A DNA stretch of 64,000 nucleotides, from positions 1-64,000 of the forward strand of contig CAZBSD010000007.1 in the NCBI GenBank assembly GCA_964494735.1, written 5' to 3'. The translations under genes and the position numbers were made by a program. Positions 51,193 to 60,080 of the stretch are shown piece after piece. Below the pieces are notes generated by a model that saw only the letters and a list, made by a program, of their open reading frames with translations, was not told the origin of the DNA and searched no databases. Source of the DNA: PHAA01 sp964494735. GTDB taxonomy: Bacteria > Bacillota > Syntrophomonadia > Syntrophomonadales > Syntrophomonadaceae. The first letter of the stretch is position 1. Each line of letters opens with the position of its first letter.

Positions 51193-52275
51193 ATGAAGAG
51201 AAAATTGCTCATCGCCCTTATGTTGATGGCGGTCATGATGACCACGATGGTGGGATGTGCTGGTAAGACCGGGGACACTGCCCCTCCTGCCGCGGAGAGG
51301 AAAGTGGTGGATATGACCGGGGTGGAAGTCACATTGCCGGCCGAGGTCAAAACGATTGCCAACTGCTGGCCTTCCAGCAATCAGATCATGATAACTCTTG
51401 GCACTACCGCCAAACAACCAGCCTACTTCAGCGTTCTTAAAACAGAAAGCTTCTCTTGGATGCAAATAGTCAATCCGGCTATCAAAGAGAAACCTGCCTT
51501 CGGCAGCGGCAATACGGTTACCGCTGAGCATTTGTTGGCTCTCGATCCCGACGTGGTAATTACCGCCAACGCCAAGGATGCTGAGGCGTTCCGCAATGCC
51601 GGTCTAACCGCTATGTGCATGATGTTCAACAATTATGAGGGATTAAGGGAATCCGTTCTGAAGACCGGTGAAGCGATTGGCGGAGATGCAGCTACCCGAG
51701 CCCAGGCTTATGCCGCCTACCTGGACCAAAACATCAAACTGGTGCAAGACCGGCTAGCCGATGTTAAGGTGGAAGGCAGACCTACAGTCTATTATCTCGA
51801 TGGACAATCCGGCAAAACACCGTACTCCACTGGTGGTTCAGGAACCATGCAGGAAGAATGGATCAACATGGCCGGTGGTAAACTGGCCACTTCGGAGATT
51901 TTACAGGGTATGACCAAAGAGATCACCCCTGAACAGCTTCTCAGACTGGACCCCGACATTATAGTCGTGGGCGGCCTTAACCAGGCTACAGCTTATGAAG
52001 CTTTGATGGCAGACAAAAACCTGGCGGGACTCAAGGCTCTCAAAGAAAAGCACGTTTATCGTATTCCCCAGGGCACCTTCCAATGGGACCGTTTCGGCAG
52101 CGAATCGGCGCTGCAGGTAGTGTGGATGGCCAAAACCCTTTATCCGGATAAATTCAAGGATGTGGATATGAAACAGATGACCATCAATTTCTATAAGAAT
52201 TATTTAGGCTATGACCTTTCCAGCGAATACGCCGATGCCATCCTGTCCGGCAAGAACTCGCCGACCGGCAAATAA
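51193..52275 (+). CDS. ABC substrate-binding lipoprotein (BtuF/FepB/MolA type), second copy
   Basis: The lipoprotein signal ends TTMVGC (Cys22). The mature protein is a class III binding protein (KVVDMTGVEVTLPAEVKTIANCWPSSNQIMITLG, FGSGNTVTAEHLLALDPDVVITA, VYRIPQGTFQWDRFGSESALQVVWMAKTLYP). It is related to the protein at 39979 but not a recent duplicate. GAGAGGTTG precedes the ATG. It is followed by its own permease and ATPase genes. Confidence 0.88.
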   Translation: MKRKLLIALMLMAVMMTTMVGCAGKTGDTAPPAAERKVVDMTGVEVTLPAEVKTIANCWPSSNQIMITLGTTAKQPAYFSVLKTESFSWMQIVNPAIKEKPAFGSGNTVTAEHLLALDPDVVITANAKDAEAFRNAGLTAMCMMFNNYEGLRESVLKTGEAIGGDAATRAQAYAAYLDQNIKLVQDRLADVKVEGRPTVYYLDGQSGKTPYSTGGSGTMQEEWINMAGGKLATSEILQGMTKEITPEQLLRLDPDIIVVGGLNQATAYEALMADKNLAGLKALKEKHVYRIPQGTFQWDRFGSESALQVVWMAKTLYPDKFKDVDMKQMTINFYKNYLGYDLSSEYADAILSGKNSPTGK

Positions 52276-52358
52276 TCGTTATATAGTCAGGAACAGGTTA
52301 CGAGGGGCGGCCAAACTGCATGGTTGGCAGCCATCTGCATCGATTGATGGGAGTGCCC

Positions 52359-53405
52359 ATGGACAGACAGATAGCAACGGAATTGGAAATTAGCCCCAAG
52401 CAACACTATTATCGAGTAACGGTGGTAACCTTGGGAGTATGCCTCATCTTGCTGGCTGTGGCGGCCTTGTGTATGGGCAGATACTCCGTCGACTACCAAC
52501 AGGTGGTTCGTATCCTGGCTTCGTTGGTGCTCCCGGTTGAGCAAACCTGGACCAAGACCATGCAGGATGTGGTGCTTAACTTGCGTCTGCCCCGGGTCCT
52601 GGCCGCCATCCTGGTAGGCGGGGCACTCTCCCTGGCTGGTGCTACCTACCAGGGTATGTTCGAGAATCCCCTGGTATCACCTGATATCTTGGGAGTATCT
52701 TCTGGAGCCTGTGTCGGAGCAGCAGGAGCTATACTACTGGGATTGGGCAATACTGAAATACAGCTGTTTGCCTTCCTGGGCGGGATAACGGCAGTGTCCA
52801 TGACACTTGCCATCCCCGCCTTGATGCGCCGTAAATCGACCATCGCCCTTGTTCTCTCCGGAGTTATTGTGGGGGGATTTATGATGGCCATATTGGGGAT
52901 GATGAAATACATCGCCGATACCGAGACCGAATTGGCAGACATGGTATACTGGCAGCTAGGCAGTATCGCCAAAGTCACTTATCCGACATTATCGGCCGCC
53001 GCCCCCATCATGCTAATTACCGGAGCGATACTGCTGGCCATGCGCTGGCGTATCAACCTTCTGTCCCTCGGCGACGAACAAGCGCGAACCCTGGGAGTTA
53101 ACTTGCGCCTGGAACGAGGGATGGCCATCATGTGCTCCACCCTGCTAACCGCTTGCGCGGTCTGTTTAAGCGGCACAGTAGGATGGATAGGACTGATAAT
53201 GCCTCATGTGGCCCGCATGATAGTGGGCCATGACAATGTTCGGCTTCTGCCCACTGCTACACTCATGAGCGCCGGTTTCCTGATAATAGTTGACACCATA
53301 GCCCGGACCCTGACCGGGGGAGAGCTGCCCCTGGGCATTCTGACCGGATTTATCGGAGCTCCCTTCTTCGCCTGGATTTTAATCAAGCAAAGGGGGAATC
53401 TGTAG
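52359..53405 (+). CDS. FecCD/BtuC-family ABC permease, second copy
   Basis: The 348-residue permease has the same blocks as the first copy: NLRLPRVLAAILVGGALSLAGATYQGMFENPLVSPDILGVSSGACVGAA and CLSGTVGWIGLIMPHVARMIVGHDNVRLLP. ATG 52359 is favoured by GGGAG 5 bases upstream; ATGs at 52347 and 52320 are also in frame. Confidence 0.9.
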   Translation: MDRQIATELEISPKQHYYRVTVVTLGVCLILLAVAALCMGRYSVDYQQVVRILASLVLPVEQTWTKTMQDVVLNLRLPRVLAAILVGGALSLAGATYQGMFENPLVSPDILGVSSGACVGAAGAILLGLGNTEIQLFAFLGGITAVSMTLAIPALMRRKSTIALVLSGVIVGGFMMAILGMMKYIADTETELADMVYWQLGSIAKVTYPTLSAAAPIMLITGAILLAMRWRINLLSLGDEQARTLGVNLRLERGMAIMCSTLLTACAVCLSGTVGWIGLIMPHVARMIVGHDNVRLLPTATLMSAGFLIIVDTIARTLTGGELPLGILTGFIGAPFFAWILIKQRGNL

Positions 53406-53406
53406 G

Positions 53407-54189
53407 GTGGCAGCTTTACTAGAGGTCAACAATGCTAGTTTCGCCTATGAAGACCAACGCGTCATATTTGACAAAGTACAGTTTACCATCAAGCAGGGCG
53501 ACCTGTTGACAATCCTGGGCCCCAATGGATCTGGCAAATCCACCCTGCTCAACTGTATCGCCGGCCTCTGCCGCCTGAAGAGGGGCAAGATCTTCCTGGA
53601 CGGCCAAGACCTTAATCATATGGCTCACAAACAGATTGCTCAAAAGATAGCCTATCTCCCCCAAACATATCAAGTTGCCTATGGATTTTCGGTACGAGAG
53701 TTTATCGTCATGGGAAGAGCTCCGCACCTGGGGGTTTTCAGCAAACCGTCCCGCCAGGATTATCAACTGGCCGATGAAACCATGGCACAGATGAATCTGA
53801 TCCATTTTGCCAATAAAGCTGTCACCCGTATCAGCGGTGGGGAGAGGCAATTGGTCTGCATTGCCCGGGCAATCGTTCAGAAACCGGAACTTATCTTGTT
53901 TGATGAACCCACCTCAGCATTGGATTATGGCAATCAACTAAGGGTGCTGAGACTCATCAAGCAGTTGTCGGCCGAGGGATATTCGATAATTATGACCACT
54001 CATAATCCGGATCATCCTATTTTGCTGGGTGGAGCAGCGGGGGTTCTTTCCCGCGCAGGGCATATGGAGACCGGTCCAGTAGACGAGATCCTGAAGCAGG
54101 AACGATTAAGTGAACTGTACGGCATCAATATGCAGATTGTATATGTCAACGAGATATCCCGCTATGCGTGTGTGCCTGAAAGCCTATAG
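53407..54189 (+). CDS. ABC transporter ATP-binding protein, second copy
   Basis: The 260-residue ATPase has Walker A GPNGSGKST, signature ISGGERQLVCIARAI, Walker B LILFDEPTSALD and MTTHNPDH. GTG 53407 follows the permease stop directly, with AAAGGGGG upstream. It completes the second BtuCDF/MolBCA-type transporter. Confidence 0.92.
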   Translation: MAALLEVNNASFAYEDQRVIFDKVQFTIKQGDLLTILGPNGSGKSTLLNCIAGLCRLKRGKIFLDGQDLNHMAHKQIAQKIAYLPQTYQVAYGFSVREFIVMGRAPHLGVFSKPSRQDYQLADETMAQMNLIHFANKAVTRISGGERQLVCIARAIVQKPELILFDEPTSALDYGNQLRVLRLIKQLSAEGYSIIMTTHNPDHPILLGGAAGVLSRAGHMETGPVDEILKQERLSELYGINMQIVYVNEISRYACVPESL

Positions 54190-54412
54190 GCTATGCTTCA
54201 GGTTGGAAGCATCGGGGAGAAAAGGTCGGGACGGGGTTTTAACAGGAGAACTGACCGGACCAAACATTTCAAAACAGGCCTCAGTTATGATGATGGTTTA
54301 CATCCAAGGTTGGGTGTGATATCTTATAAACATTGAATGGGACCATGAAGGTTTCGATCCTTATCAAACGATTATAAATACTAGGTAAATGGAATAGTGG
54401 ATATGCAGTAAT

Positions 54413-54456
54413 CGACCCATGAAGGGCTGCTCGGGCAAGCCTTTATGGGTCGTTTC
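54413..54456 (+). terminator. Hairpin before the nickel/cobalt transporter genes
   Basis: CGACCCAT pairs perfectly with ATGGGTCG, with further AAGGGCT/AGCCTT pairing inside, followed by TTTC. It lies 22 bases upstream of the CbiM-type gene and may be a terminator of upstream transcription or an attenuator. The rest of the 54190-54412 stretch shows no recognisable feature. Confidence 0.55.
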
Positions 54457-54478
54457 AATTTGTAGGGGAGTTGATAGT

Positions 54479-55531
54479 ATGCACATGGCAGATGCGCTGG
54501 TTTCTCCCTTGGTAGGGGGGACCATGCTGGCGGTTACGGCTGGGTTAGCCGTCTACTCAGCCCGGAAGCTGCACAGTGACCTGGATGAAAAGAAGATACC
54601 CTTGATGGGGGTGATGGGTGCTTTTGTATTCGCCGCCCAAATGATTAATTTCACGATTCCCGCCACTGGTTCAAGCGGGCATATTGGGGGTGGTTTGCTG
54701 TTAGCGGCATTGTTGGGGCCGCACGCGGGATTTCTGACCCTGGCATCGGTCCTGCTGATACAAGCTTTATTCTTTGCCGATGGAGGTCTGCTGGCTTACG
54801 GATGCAATGTGTTCAACATGGGGTGCTGGACTTGTTTCCTGGCCTACCCCCTGATCTACAAATGGTTTACCGGCAGGGGATTCACCCCTCGCAACATTTT
54901 CTGGGCTTCATTGGTATCGGTGGTGGTGGCTTTGCAACTGGGAGCCTTCAGCGTGGTCCTGGAGACGCTGCTGTCGGGTAAAACCGAACTGCCCTTTACC
55001 ACTTTTGTCATGCTTATGCAGCCTATCCACTTGGGTATAGGCATTGTCGAAGGACTAATAACCGCGGCGTTGCTGGTCTATGTGTGGAGAGCCCGGCCGG
55101 AAATATTGGCCAGAACCAGAGCGGGGGAACCCCTGGATAATATCTCCGTACGGAGAGTACTGACCGGAATGGTAGTTATGGTTTTTTTTGTCGGCGGGGT
55201 ATTGTCCTGGTTTGCTTCCACCCACCCCGATGGTTTGGAATGGTCTATAGAGAAGGTAGCGGGGACGGCAGAGCTGCAAAATTCGGATGGGATCCATCAG
55301 ATATTGGGGGATTTTCAGGACAACACCGCCTTTCTGCCCGATTATGGTTTCAAGTCGCTCGAGCCTGAAGGGAGTAATGATGCGGGCGAGGAAGCCGCGG
55401 TTTGGCCGGCGACCAATGCCGGCACCAGCGTAGCCGGATTAGTGGGTGGGGGAATGACCCTGGTCCTGGCCGGAATGATTGGTTGGGGTCTAAGCCTGTT
55501 CAAGAGGAAAAATAGACGAGTTACCGCCTAG
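54479..55531 (+). CDS. CbiM-CbiN (NikMN-type) fused nickel/cobalt ECF transporter component
   Basis: The 350-residue protein begins MHMADALVSPLVGG; the N-terminal His after Met is the metal-binding site of NikM/CbiM substrate-specific components. The CbiM part (to about residue 215) has about seven helices, including IPATGSSGHIGGGLLLAALLGPHAGFL. The last part contains STHPDGLEWSIEKVAG, the PDGLE/CbiN domain, and a final membrane helix. With CbiQ and CbiO it forms a complete ECF importer. Nickel is favoured because hydrogenase and nickel-chaperone genes follow. GGGGAG lies 8 bases before the ATG. Confidence 0.9.
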   Translation: MHMADALVSPLVGGTMLAVTAGLAVYSARKLHSDLDEKKIPLMGVMGAFVFAAQMINFTIPATGSSGHIGGGLLLAALLGPHAGFLTLASVLLIQALFFADGGLLAYGCNVFNMGCWTCFLAYPLIYKWFTGRGFTPRNIFWASLVSVVVALQLGAFSVVLETLLSGKTELPFTTFVMLMQPIHLGIGIVEGLITAALLVYVWRARPEILARTRAGEPLDNISVRRVLTGMVVMVFFVGGVLSWFASTHPDGLEWSIEKVAGTAELQNSDGIHQILGDFQDNTAFLPDYGFKSLEPEGSNDAGEEAAVWPATNAGTSVAGLVGGGMTLVLAGMIGWGLSLFKRKNRRVTA

Positions 55532-55590
55532 AGTTCGCTGGGAACGGGGGGCAGAGCCCCTGTGCGGCTGGCTTGGAGGATTTGATATAT

Positions 55591-56400
55591 TTGGGCAAAA
55601 TCCAAGAATACTTATACGACCTGCGGCTCCTGGATGAACTGGCGCAAACCCCGAATCCGATCAGCGACCTCCACCCCCTGGTTAAGTTCATCACCACAAT
55701 GGTTTTTCTGTCGGTGGTGGTGTCGTATGATCGTTATCAGGTCGGCGGCCTATTACCCCTATTTCTGTACCCAGTGGCGTTGTATTCCCTATCGGCCTTG
55801 CCACTGGGTCAAATTCTCAAGCGCATCGGCTGGGTGATGCCGCTCATCATCGGAATCGGTGTTTTCAATCCGCTCATCGATCAGAACCAGGTCAGTATTT
55901 TGAACTACACTATTTCAGCTGGCTGGATGACTTTCCTGTCGATTATGATCAAAGGGATTCTGACCGTAGCGGCCACTATCCTCTTGATTGCCACCACCGG
56001 AATCGACCGGCTGGGATGGGTTATGCGGATACTCAAAGTCCCAAGGCTGCTGGTGCTGCAGTTGTTGCTAACCTATCGATACATTGCGGTTCTTGGGGAG
56101 GAACTGGCCCGGATGCTGCTAGCTTATTCTCTGAGGGCCCCGGGGCAGAAAGGGATTAAGGCGGAGGCCTGGGGTTCATTTGCCGGGGGTCTGTTACTTC
56201 GGTCTTTGGATCGCGCCCAGCGGGTGTATGCAGCTATGGTGTTAAGAGGTTTTGATGGGGACTACCATATTGGGCAGATAAGACCCGCGACTGGTCGTGA
56301 TGTAGTGTTCATGGTTGGCTGGATTCTGTTTTTTGTAACCGTCCGGCTGGTCGACATACCATTGTGGTTAGGTTCATTTCTGGTAGGAGGATTCAATTAG
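55591..56400 (+). CDS. CbiQ/EcfT-family transmembrane component
   Basis: The 269-residue protein has a family start (SDLHPLVKFITTMVFLSVVVSYDRY), several helices, and two cytosolic coupling motifs, LGEELARMLLAYSLRAPG and RAQRVYAAMVLRGFDG, that bind the ATPase. Start TTG 55591 has GGAGGA about 10 bases upstream; TTG 55573 and 55582 are also possible. Confidence 0.9.
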   Translation: MGKIQEYLYDLRLLDELAQTPNPISDLHPLVKFITTMVFLSVVVSYDRYQVGGLLPLFLYPVALYSLSALPLGQILKRIGWVMPLIIGIGVFNPLIDQNQVSILNYTISAGWMTFLSIMIKGILTVAATILLIATTGIDRLGWVMRILKVPRLLVLQLLLTYRYIAVLGEELARMLLAYSLRAPGQKGIKAEAWGSFAGGLLLRSLDRAQRVYAAMVLRGFDGDYHIGQIRPATGRDVVFMVGWILFFVTVRLVDIPLWLGSFLVGGFN

Positions 56401-57168
56401 ATGAGTCATCACAAGATAGAAATCAAGGACCTTTATTTCACTTATCCGGATGGACTGCGGGCGATAAGAAACGCCTCGTTTTCAATATTGCATGGTGAAT
56501 CGGTAGGGATCATCGGGGCCAACGGGGCTGGCAAATCAACCTTGCTGATGCTTTTGATGGGCATCCTCCATGCCGAGGCCGGTGAAATCATAATTGGCGA
56601 TATGCGCCTGACCAAGAAGACTCTCCCCTTGATCCGGCAAAGGATAGGGATGGTCTTCCAGGATCCGGATGATCAATTGTTCATGACTTCGGTAGGTGAG
56701 GATGTGGCCTTTGGGCCTCGCAATTTGCGGTTGACTGAGGAAGAAATCCAGGAGCGGGTAGCGGAGGCCTTGGCCCAGGTAGGTATAGGCCACCTGGTCG
56801 GACGCTCCCCCTCTAAACTATCGGGAGGAGAGAAACGGGCGGCAGCTATCGCCTCAGTCCTGTCCATGCGACCCGATATCCTGATCATGGATGAGCCGAC
56901 CGCCTCGCTGGATCCCAAATCCCGCCGACGGGTGATGTCTCTGCTGGATGGGTTCCATCATACCAAGATCATAACCAGTCATGACCTGGACATGGTGCTG
57001 GAGGTCTGCCAAAGGGTTATAGTGATGAACGACGGCTTTATTGCCGCTGATGGCAATAGTGTGGAAATCCTCGGCGATCTGAAGTTGCTGGACGGATGCG
57101 GGTTGGAGCTCCCTTTGTCCCTGCAAAAATGCCCGGTCTGCCAGAGTCGGCAGTTCAGGGTAGTATGA
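56401..57168 (+). CDS. CbiO-family ECF transporter ATPase
   Basis: The 255-residue ATPase has Walker A GANGAGKST, signature LSGGEKRAAAIASVL, Walker B ILIMDEPTASLD and switch TSHDLDM. The ATG directly follows the CbiQ stop, with GTAGGAGG upstream. A C-terminal CPVCQSRQF cysteine pair is an unusual addition. Confidence 0.92.
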   Translation: MSHHKIEIKDLYFTYPDGLRAIRNASFSILHGESVGIIGANGAGKSTLLMLLMGILHAEAGEIIIGDMRLTKKTLPLIRQRIGMVFQDPDDQLFMTSVGEDVAFGPRNLRLTEEEIQERVAEALAQVGIGHLVGRSPSKLSGGEKRAAAIASVLSMRPDILIMDEPTASLDPKSRRRVMSLLDGFHHTKIITSHDLDMVLEVCQRVIVMNDGFIAADGNSVEILGDLKLLDGCGLELPLSLQKCPVCQSRQFRVV

Positions 57169-57241
57169 CTCCCGGCTAAACCAGGTTGATGTCTTAGCAG
57201 TCGATTGTGTTATACTGATGTCCAAAAGAGGAGGGCCTGAT

Positions 57242-57670
57242 GTGAAGATAGCGGTTGTAGATGGCCAGGGCGGCGGGATAGGCCGGCTCATAGTGGAGAG
57301 ACTGCGTCAGGAGTTGGGAGACAACTGCCACATCCTGGCCCTGGGCACTAATGCGGTAGCATCTTCACTTATGCTGAAAGCAGGGGCCAACGAAGGGGCC
57401 AGCGGAGAAAACGCCATCGTACGCGGTTGTCTTCAGGTCGACGTCATCATTGGCTCGGTGGCTATTGTAGCCGCCCATAGTTATCTGGGGGAATTGACTC
57501 CCCGCATGGCTGAAGCGGTGGCTTGCGCCGAAGCAGTCAAGCTGTTGCTGCCGTTGAACAGGTACAAGTTGGAAATATGCGGAGTTTATGATCAGCCTTT
57601 GCCCATGCAGATCAACGGACTGGTGGCCCGGGTGCGGGAAATATATCAAGGCAGTCTGGCTTGCAGATAA
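57242..57670 (+). CDS. DUF3842 family protein
   Basis: The 142-residue protein (MKIAVVDGQGGGIGRLIVERL..., GANEGASGENAIVRGCLQVDVIIGSVAIVAAHSYLGELTPRMAEAV) is a complete DUF3842 member with a Rossmann-like nucleotide motif GQGGGIG. GTG 57242 follows AAGAGGAGG. The family often lies near nickel and hydrogenase or CO dehydrogenase genes; its function is unknown. Confidence 0.88.
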   Translation: MKIAVVDGQGGGIGRLIVERLRQELGDNCHILALGTNAVASSLMLKAGANEGASGENAIVRGCLQVDVIIGSVAIVAAHSYLGELTPRMAEAVACAEAVKLLLPLNRYKLEICGVYDQPLPMQINGLVARVREIYQGSLACR

Positions 57671-57724
57671 TAGGCAGCATTACTATGTAATCGAACATTA
57701 GTTTTTGGAAAGGTCGGTGCTGAT

Positions 57725-58309
57725 ATGTGCAGTAACATGCCTCCCTTGGAGTTGGCTATTCAGTTTCATGGTCATATCTGTCCGGGGTTGTTGATGGGGG
57801 TTAGAGTGGCAGAGTTTGCCCGCGATTACCTGGAAGTGAGTCCGGACCGGGATGAAGAACTGCTGGCCATAGTGGAGACCAACTCCTGCAGCGTGGACGC
57901 CATCCAGTCTATTTTAGGCTGTACGTTTGGTAAAGGTAACCTGGTGTTCAAAGATTATGGCAAGAGTGTGTATACCATAGCCAGCCGGGACAAGAACCGA
58001 GCGATCCGCATTGTGCAGAAATACCAGTCCCAGCCCCACCGCGACAACTTACGCTACCGGGAATTGAATCACCGGGAGGAGCTGACCGAAGCTGAGGCGG
58101 CCGAGAAAGAAGGTCTGCTGGCCTCCATCTTCGAGAGAATCATAACCACGCCTTTCGAGGATATGTTCGACTGGCGTGAGATAGAACTGGAATTCCCAGC
58201 CCGGGCCAGTGTTTATCCAACCGTGCAATGTTCGGTGTGCGGGGAAGGGGTAATGCAGCCGAGAGCTTTATTGAACGGGCAGCAGTATGTCTGTCCTGCT
58301 TGCGCATAA
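57725..58309 (+). CDS. FmdE family protein
   Basis: The 194-residue protein has the FmdE signature IQFHGHICPGLLMGVRVAEFA and ETNSCSVDAIQSILGCTFGKGNLVFKDYG, and a C-terminal zinc ribbon (CSVCGEGV...CPACA). FmdE was named from molybdenum formylmethanofuran dehydrogenase operons but occurs in many anaerobes. The conserved His, Cys and Asp suggest a metal-binding oxidoreductase or chaperone. AAAGGTCGG precedes the ATG. Confidence 0.9.
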   Translation: MCSNMPPLELAIQFHGHICPGLLMGVRVAEFARDYLEVSPDRDEELLAIVETNSCSVDAIQSILGCTFGKGNLVFKDYGKSVYTIASRDKNRAIRIVQKYQSQPHRDNLRYRELNHREELTEAEAAEKEGLLASIFERIITTPFEDMFDWREIELEFPARASVYPTVQCSVCGEGVMQPRALLNGQQYVCPACA

Positions 58310-58325
58310 AAAGGAGGGAGCACCG

Positions 58326-59126
58326 ATGTGTGAAGCCAATGTCTATATCAGCCGGGATGGCCTGGAAGAGCTGCTGATGGAGAGTGTGGATCGTATCATA
58401 CCTGGCGAAGATCAGAACATCCTGTTGGAGAACATATTCGGCGAGCGCCGGCTGGTGAAAGCCCGCATCAAAGAGATGGAACTGGTGCAACACCGTATCG
58501 TCCTGGAGGAGATCAAGGAGACAGTTTTCAAGCCGCAGGCCGAATTGTGGCTGGAGCCGGATACCGACCATGGTCATTTTCATCCCGGCGAAGAAGCCCG
58601 CATGCGCCTGTATAAGGGATTCAATATGCGACCCGAGCAGGAATTAGACCTGGAAGGCAGCGAGGCCTTCGTAATGGTCAACGGGAATCTTCAGAAGTTA
58701 GACATGCACCGGCACCATGGGGGGATGGAATTGGAATTGGGCCAGACATTGGAAGGGTTGGCCCAAGTCTATGTACACCAGAAGGATGACCGGGACTTAT
58801 ACGCGACGGCCATCATGGAGGTTGGACATCACCACCACCATGGCACGCAATCGCTGGGACTTCCTCTGGAAATTGTGCCGATGGACTACAGCCATGCCCG
58901 CTTGGGTGAAAACTACAGTATTCAGGTGCTGAAGGATGGGCGCCCCCTGGCTGGCGTGGAAGTCAAGGCCACTTTTAAGGGGACCCCTAGCCGCGACTAT
59001 CCTCACCACCTCAAGACCGATGCCGAGGGCAAATGCCGCTTGTTTCTGACCGCCCGCGGCAATTACTTGTTCTCGATCACCGCCGGCGATATCACCACAA
59101 CTTTTACTTTGATCAAGAGTTTCTAG
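58326..59126 (+). CDS. CooT-type nickel-binding domain fused to a DUF4198-like domain
   Basis: Residues 1-60 (MCEANVYISRDGLEELLMESVDRIIPGEDQNILLENIFGERRLVKARIKEME) are a full CooT domain, whose N-terminal MCE binds nickel in the CO dehydrogenase chaperone. The remainder resembles DUF4198/NikL-type proteins (DHGHFHPGEEARMRLYKGFN, DGRPLAGVEVKATFKGTP) and carries His-rich stretches: HGHFH at 82-86, HRHH at 128-131 and five consecutive His at 168-172. No signal peptide is present, so it is cytosolic, unlike most DUF4198 proteins. It is probably a nickel store or chaperone serving the transporter and the hydrogenase. Confidence 0.8.
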   Translation: MCEANVYISRDGLEELLMESVDRIIPGEDQNILLENIFGERRLVKARIKEMELVQHRIVLEEIKETVFKPQAELWLEPDTDHGHFHPGEEARMRLYKGFNMRPEQELDLEGSEAFVMVNGNLQKLDMHRHHGGMELELGQTLEGLAQVYVHQKDDRDLYATAIMEVGHHHHHGTQSLGLPLEIVPMDYSHARLGENYSIQVLKDGRPLAGVEVKATFKGTPSRDYPHHLKTDAEGKCRLFLTARGNYLFSITAGDITTTFTLIKSF

Positions 59127-59784
59127 TCCAAGCTGGACATACACGTTAGGCAGGGTTAATCGAATAACCCGATTCGATGGGGGGTGGGCCAATATGCCCG
59201 CCCTTCGCTTATCCCAACGACCAACAGGAAAAAGGCAGTATCGCAAAATATTGGTCAACCGTCTGCCCGTATTATGCCCAAAAAGAACCCTTTGCGGAGG
59301 AACGCAAAGGGCCACAAAAAAGTATGGGATTGGATACTAGAACAGTCCCACGCTTCATCCTGACCCCCCCGAATGTCGTGAACGGCATGACATCCAGAAT
59401 GCAGAAAGCCAAACCCTGTGCGAAGGTTTGGCTATAAAGGCAAAACGTATAGAAGCCTTCCTAGCTACTCCTTTCCACACTGGGAGGCGCAACCGTTTCC
59501 AGTTACACCCAACGGTTTCATAACCATGGCCGGGGCTGTAGGTAGTGAAACTCGGAGATCTAAGATCGAAACCAATGACTTATTCTAGTGTTTTGATTTT
59601 ACACATAACAACTGACCTAATGCAATACCTGATCAATAAATTAATTGAAAAAGATGAAAAACATAAAAATACACAAGGATAAGCAGGATTTAATTTTTGA
59701 TACGTAGAATAAACAGATTCAGACTAAATAAGACAGCTATTGATTTACAAAAGATTTCGAATATACAGCCCAATCGAATATTTA
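59127..59784. other. Long intergenic region with two hairpins and an AT-rich promoter region
   Basis: CCTTTGCG/CGCAAAGG (about 59290-59311) and AGCCAAACC/GGTTTGGCT (about 59408-59434) form perfect hairpins; the second may terminate the nickel operon. From about 59580 to 59780 the sequence is strongly AT-rich and should hold the promoter of the hyp-hydrogenase operon. No convincing gene is seen. Confidence 0.5.
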
Positions 59785-59877
59785 TTCTCCGAGCCTGCGG
59801 TCCTAAAGTCATCTATGGACCCCTGGCCGTAAGGGTTCGTTTGGAAACGAGCGAGCCTTCCATTGTGAAAAGGAGAT
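59785..59877 (+). ncRNA. Moco/Tuco-type riboswitch, copy 3 (before hypA)
   Basis: TTCTCCGAGCC opens and GAAAAGGAGA closes the element (TCTCC/GGAGA). GGGTTCGTTTGGAAACGAGC is followed by GAGCCTTCC, the same order of blocks as copies 1 and 2 (GGTwC, GGAAAC, GCCTyCC, GAAAG). TCCGAGCC is the best match to the 5' block of the Mo cofactor RNA. It lies about 200 bases before hypA with a terminator/antiterminator pair in between. Confidence 0.7.
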
Positions 59878-59894
59878 GCTTGGTTTGGCATTGG

Positions 59895-59974
59895 CAGGCC
59901 CAGGGAAATATACGATTTTCCCAGCCTGATAATTATGCACTTATGCTCAGCATTTCCGGCTGGGCATTTTTTAT
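59895..59974 (+). terminator. Switchable terminator/antiterminator of riboswitch copy 3
   Basis: GCTCAGC (59945-59951) pairs with GCTGGGC (59959-59965) and is followed by ATTTTTT. The same 3' strand, GGCTGGG, can instead pair perfectly with CCCAGCC (59920-59926). That segment can itself be held in a CAGGC..GGGAAA/TTTCCC..GCCTG hairpin (59895-59928). Such exclusive pairings are the layout of a riboswitch expression platform. Confidence 0.7.
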
Positions 59975-60080
59975 TGGGTTAAACCAGGGCGGTTACTCTC
60001 ACCCAGCCGGCAGTTTATGTGAAATCGTTCTCAAAAACAGCAATTATCGTTGCCGTCCAGTAGGAATAGAGGTGTGTAAT

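Noticed and set aside
59177..59437. An 86-codon frame in the long gap before hypA
   Set aside because: It crosses two perfect hairpins and shows no protein-like pattern or ribosome site.
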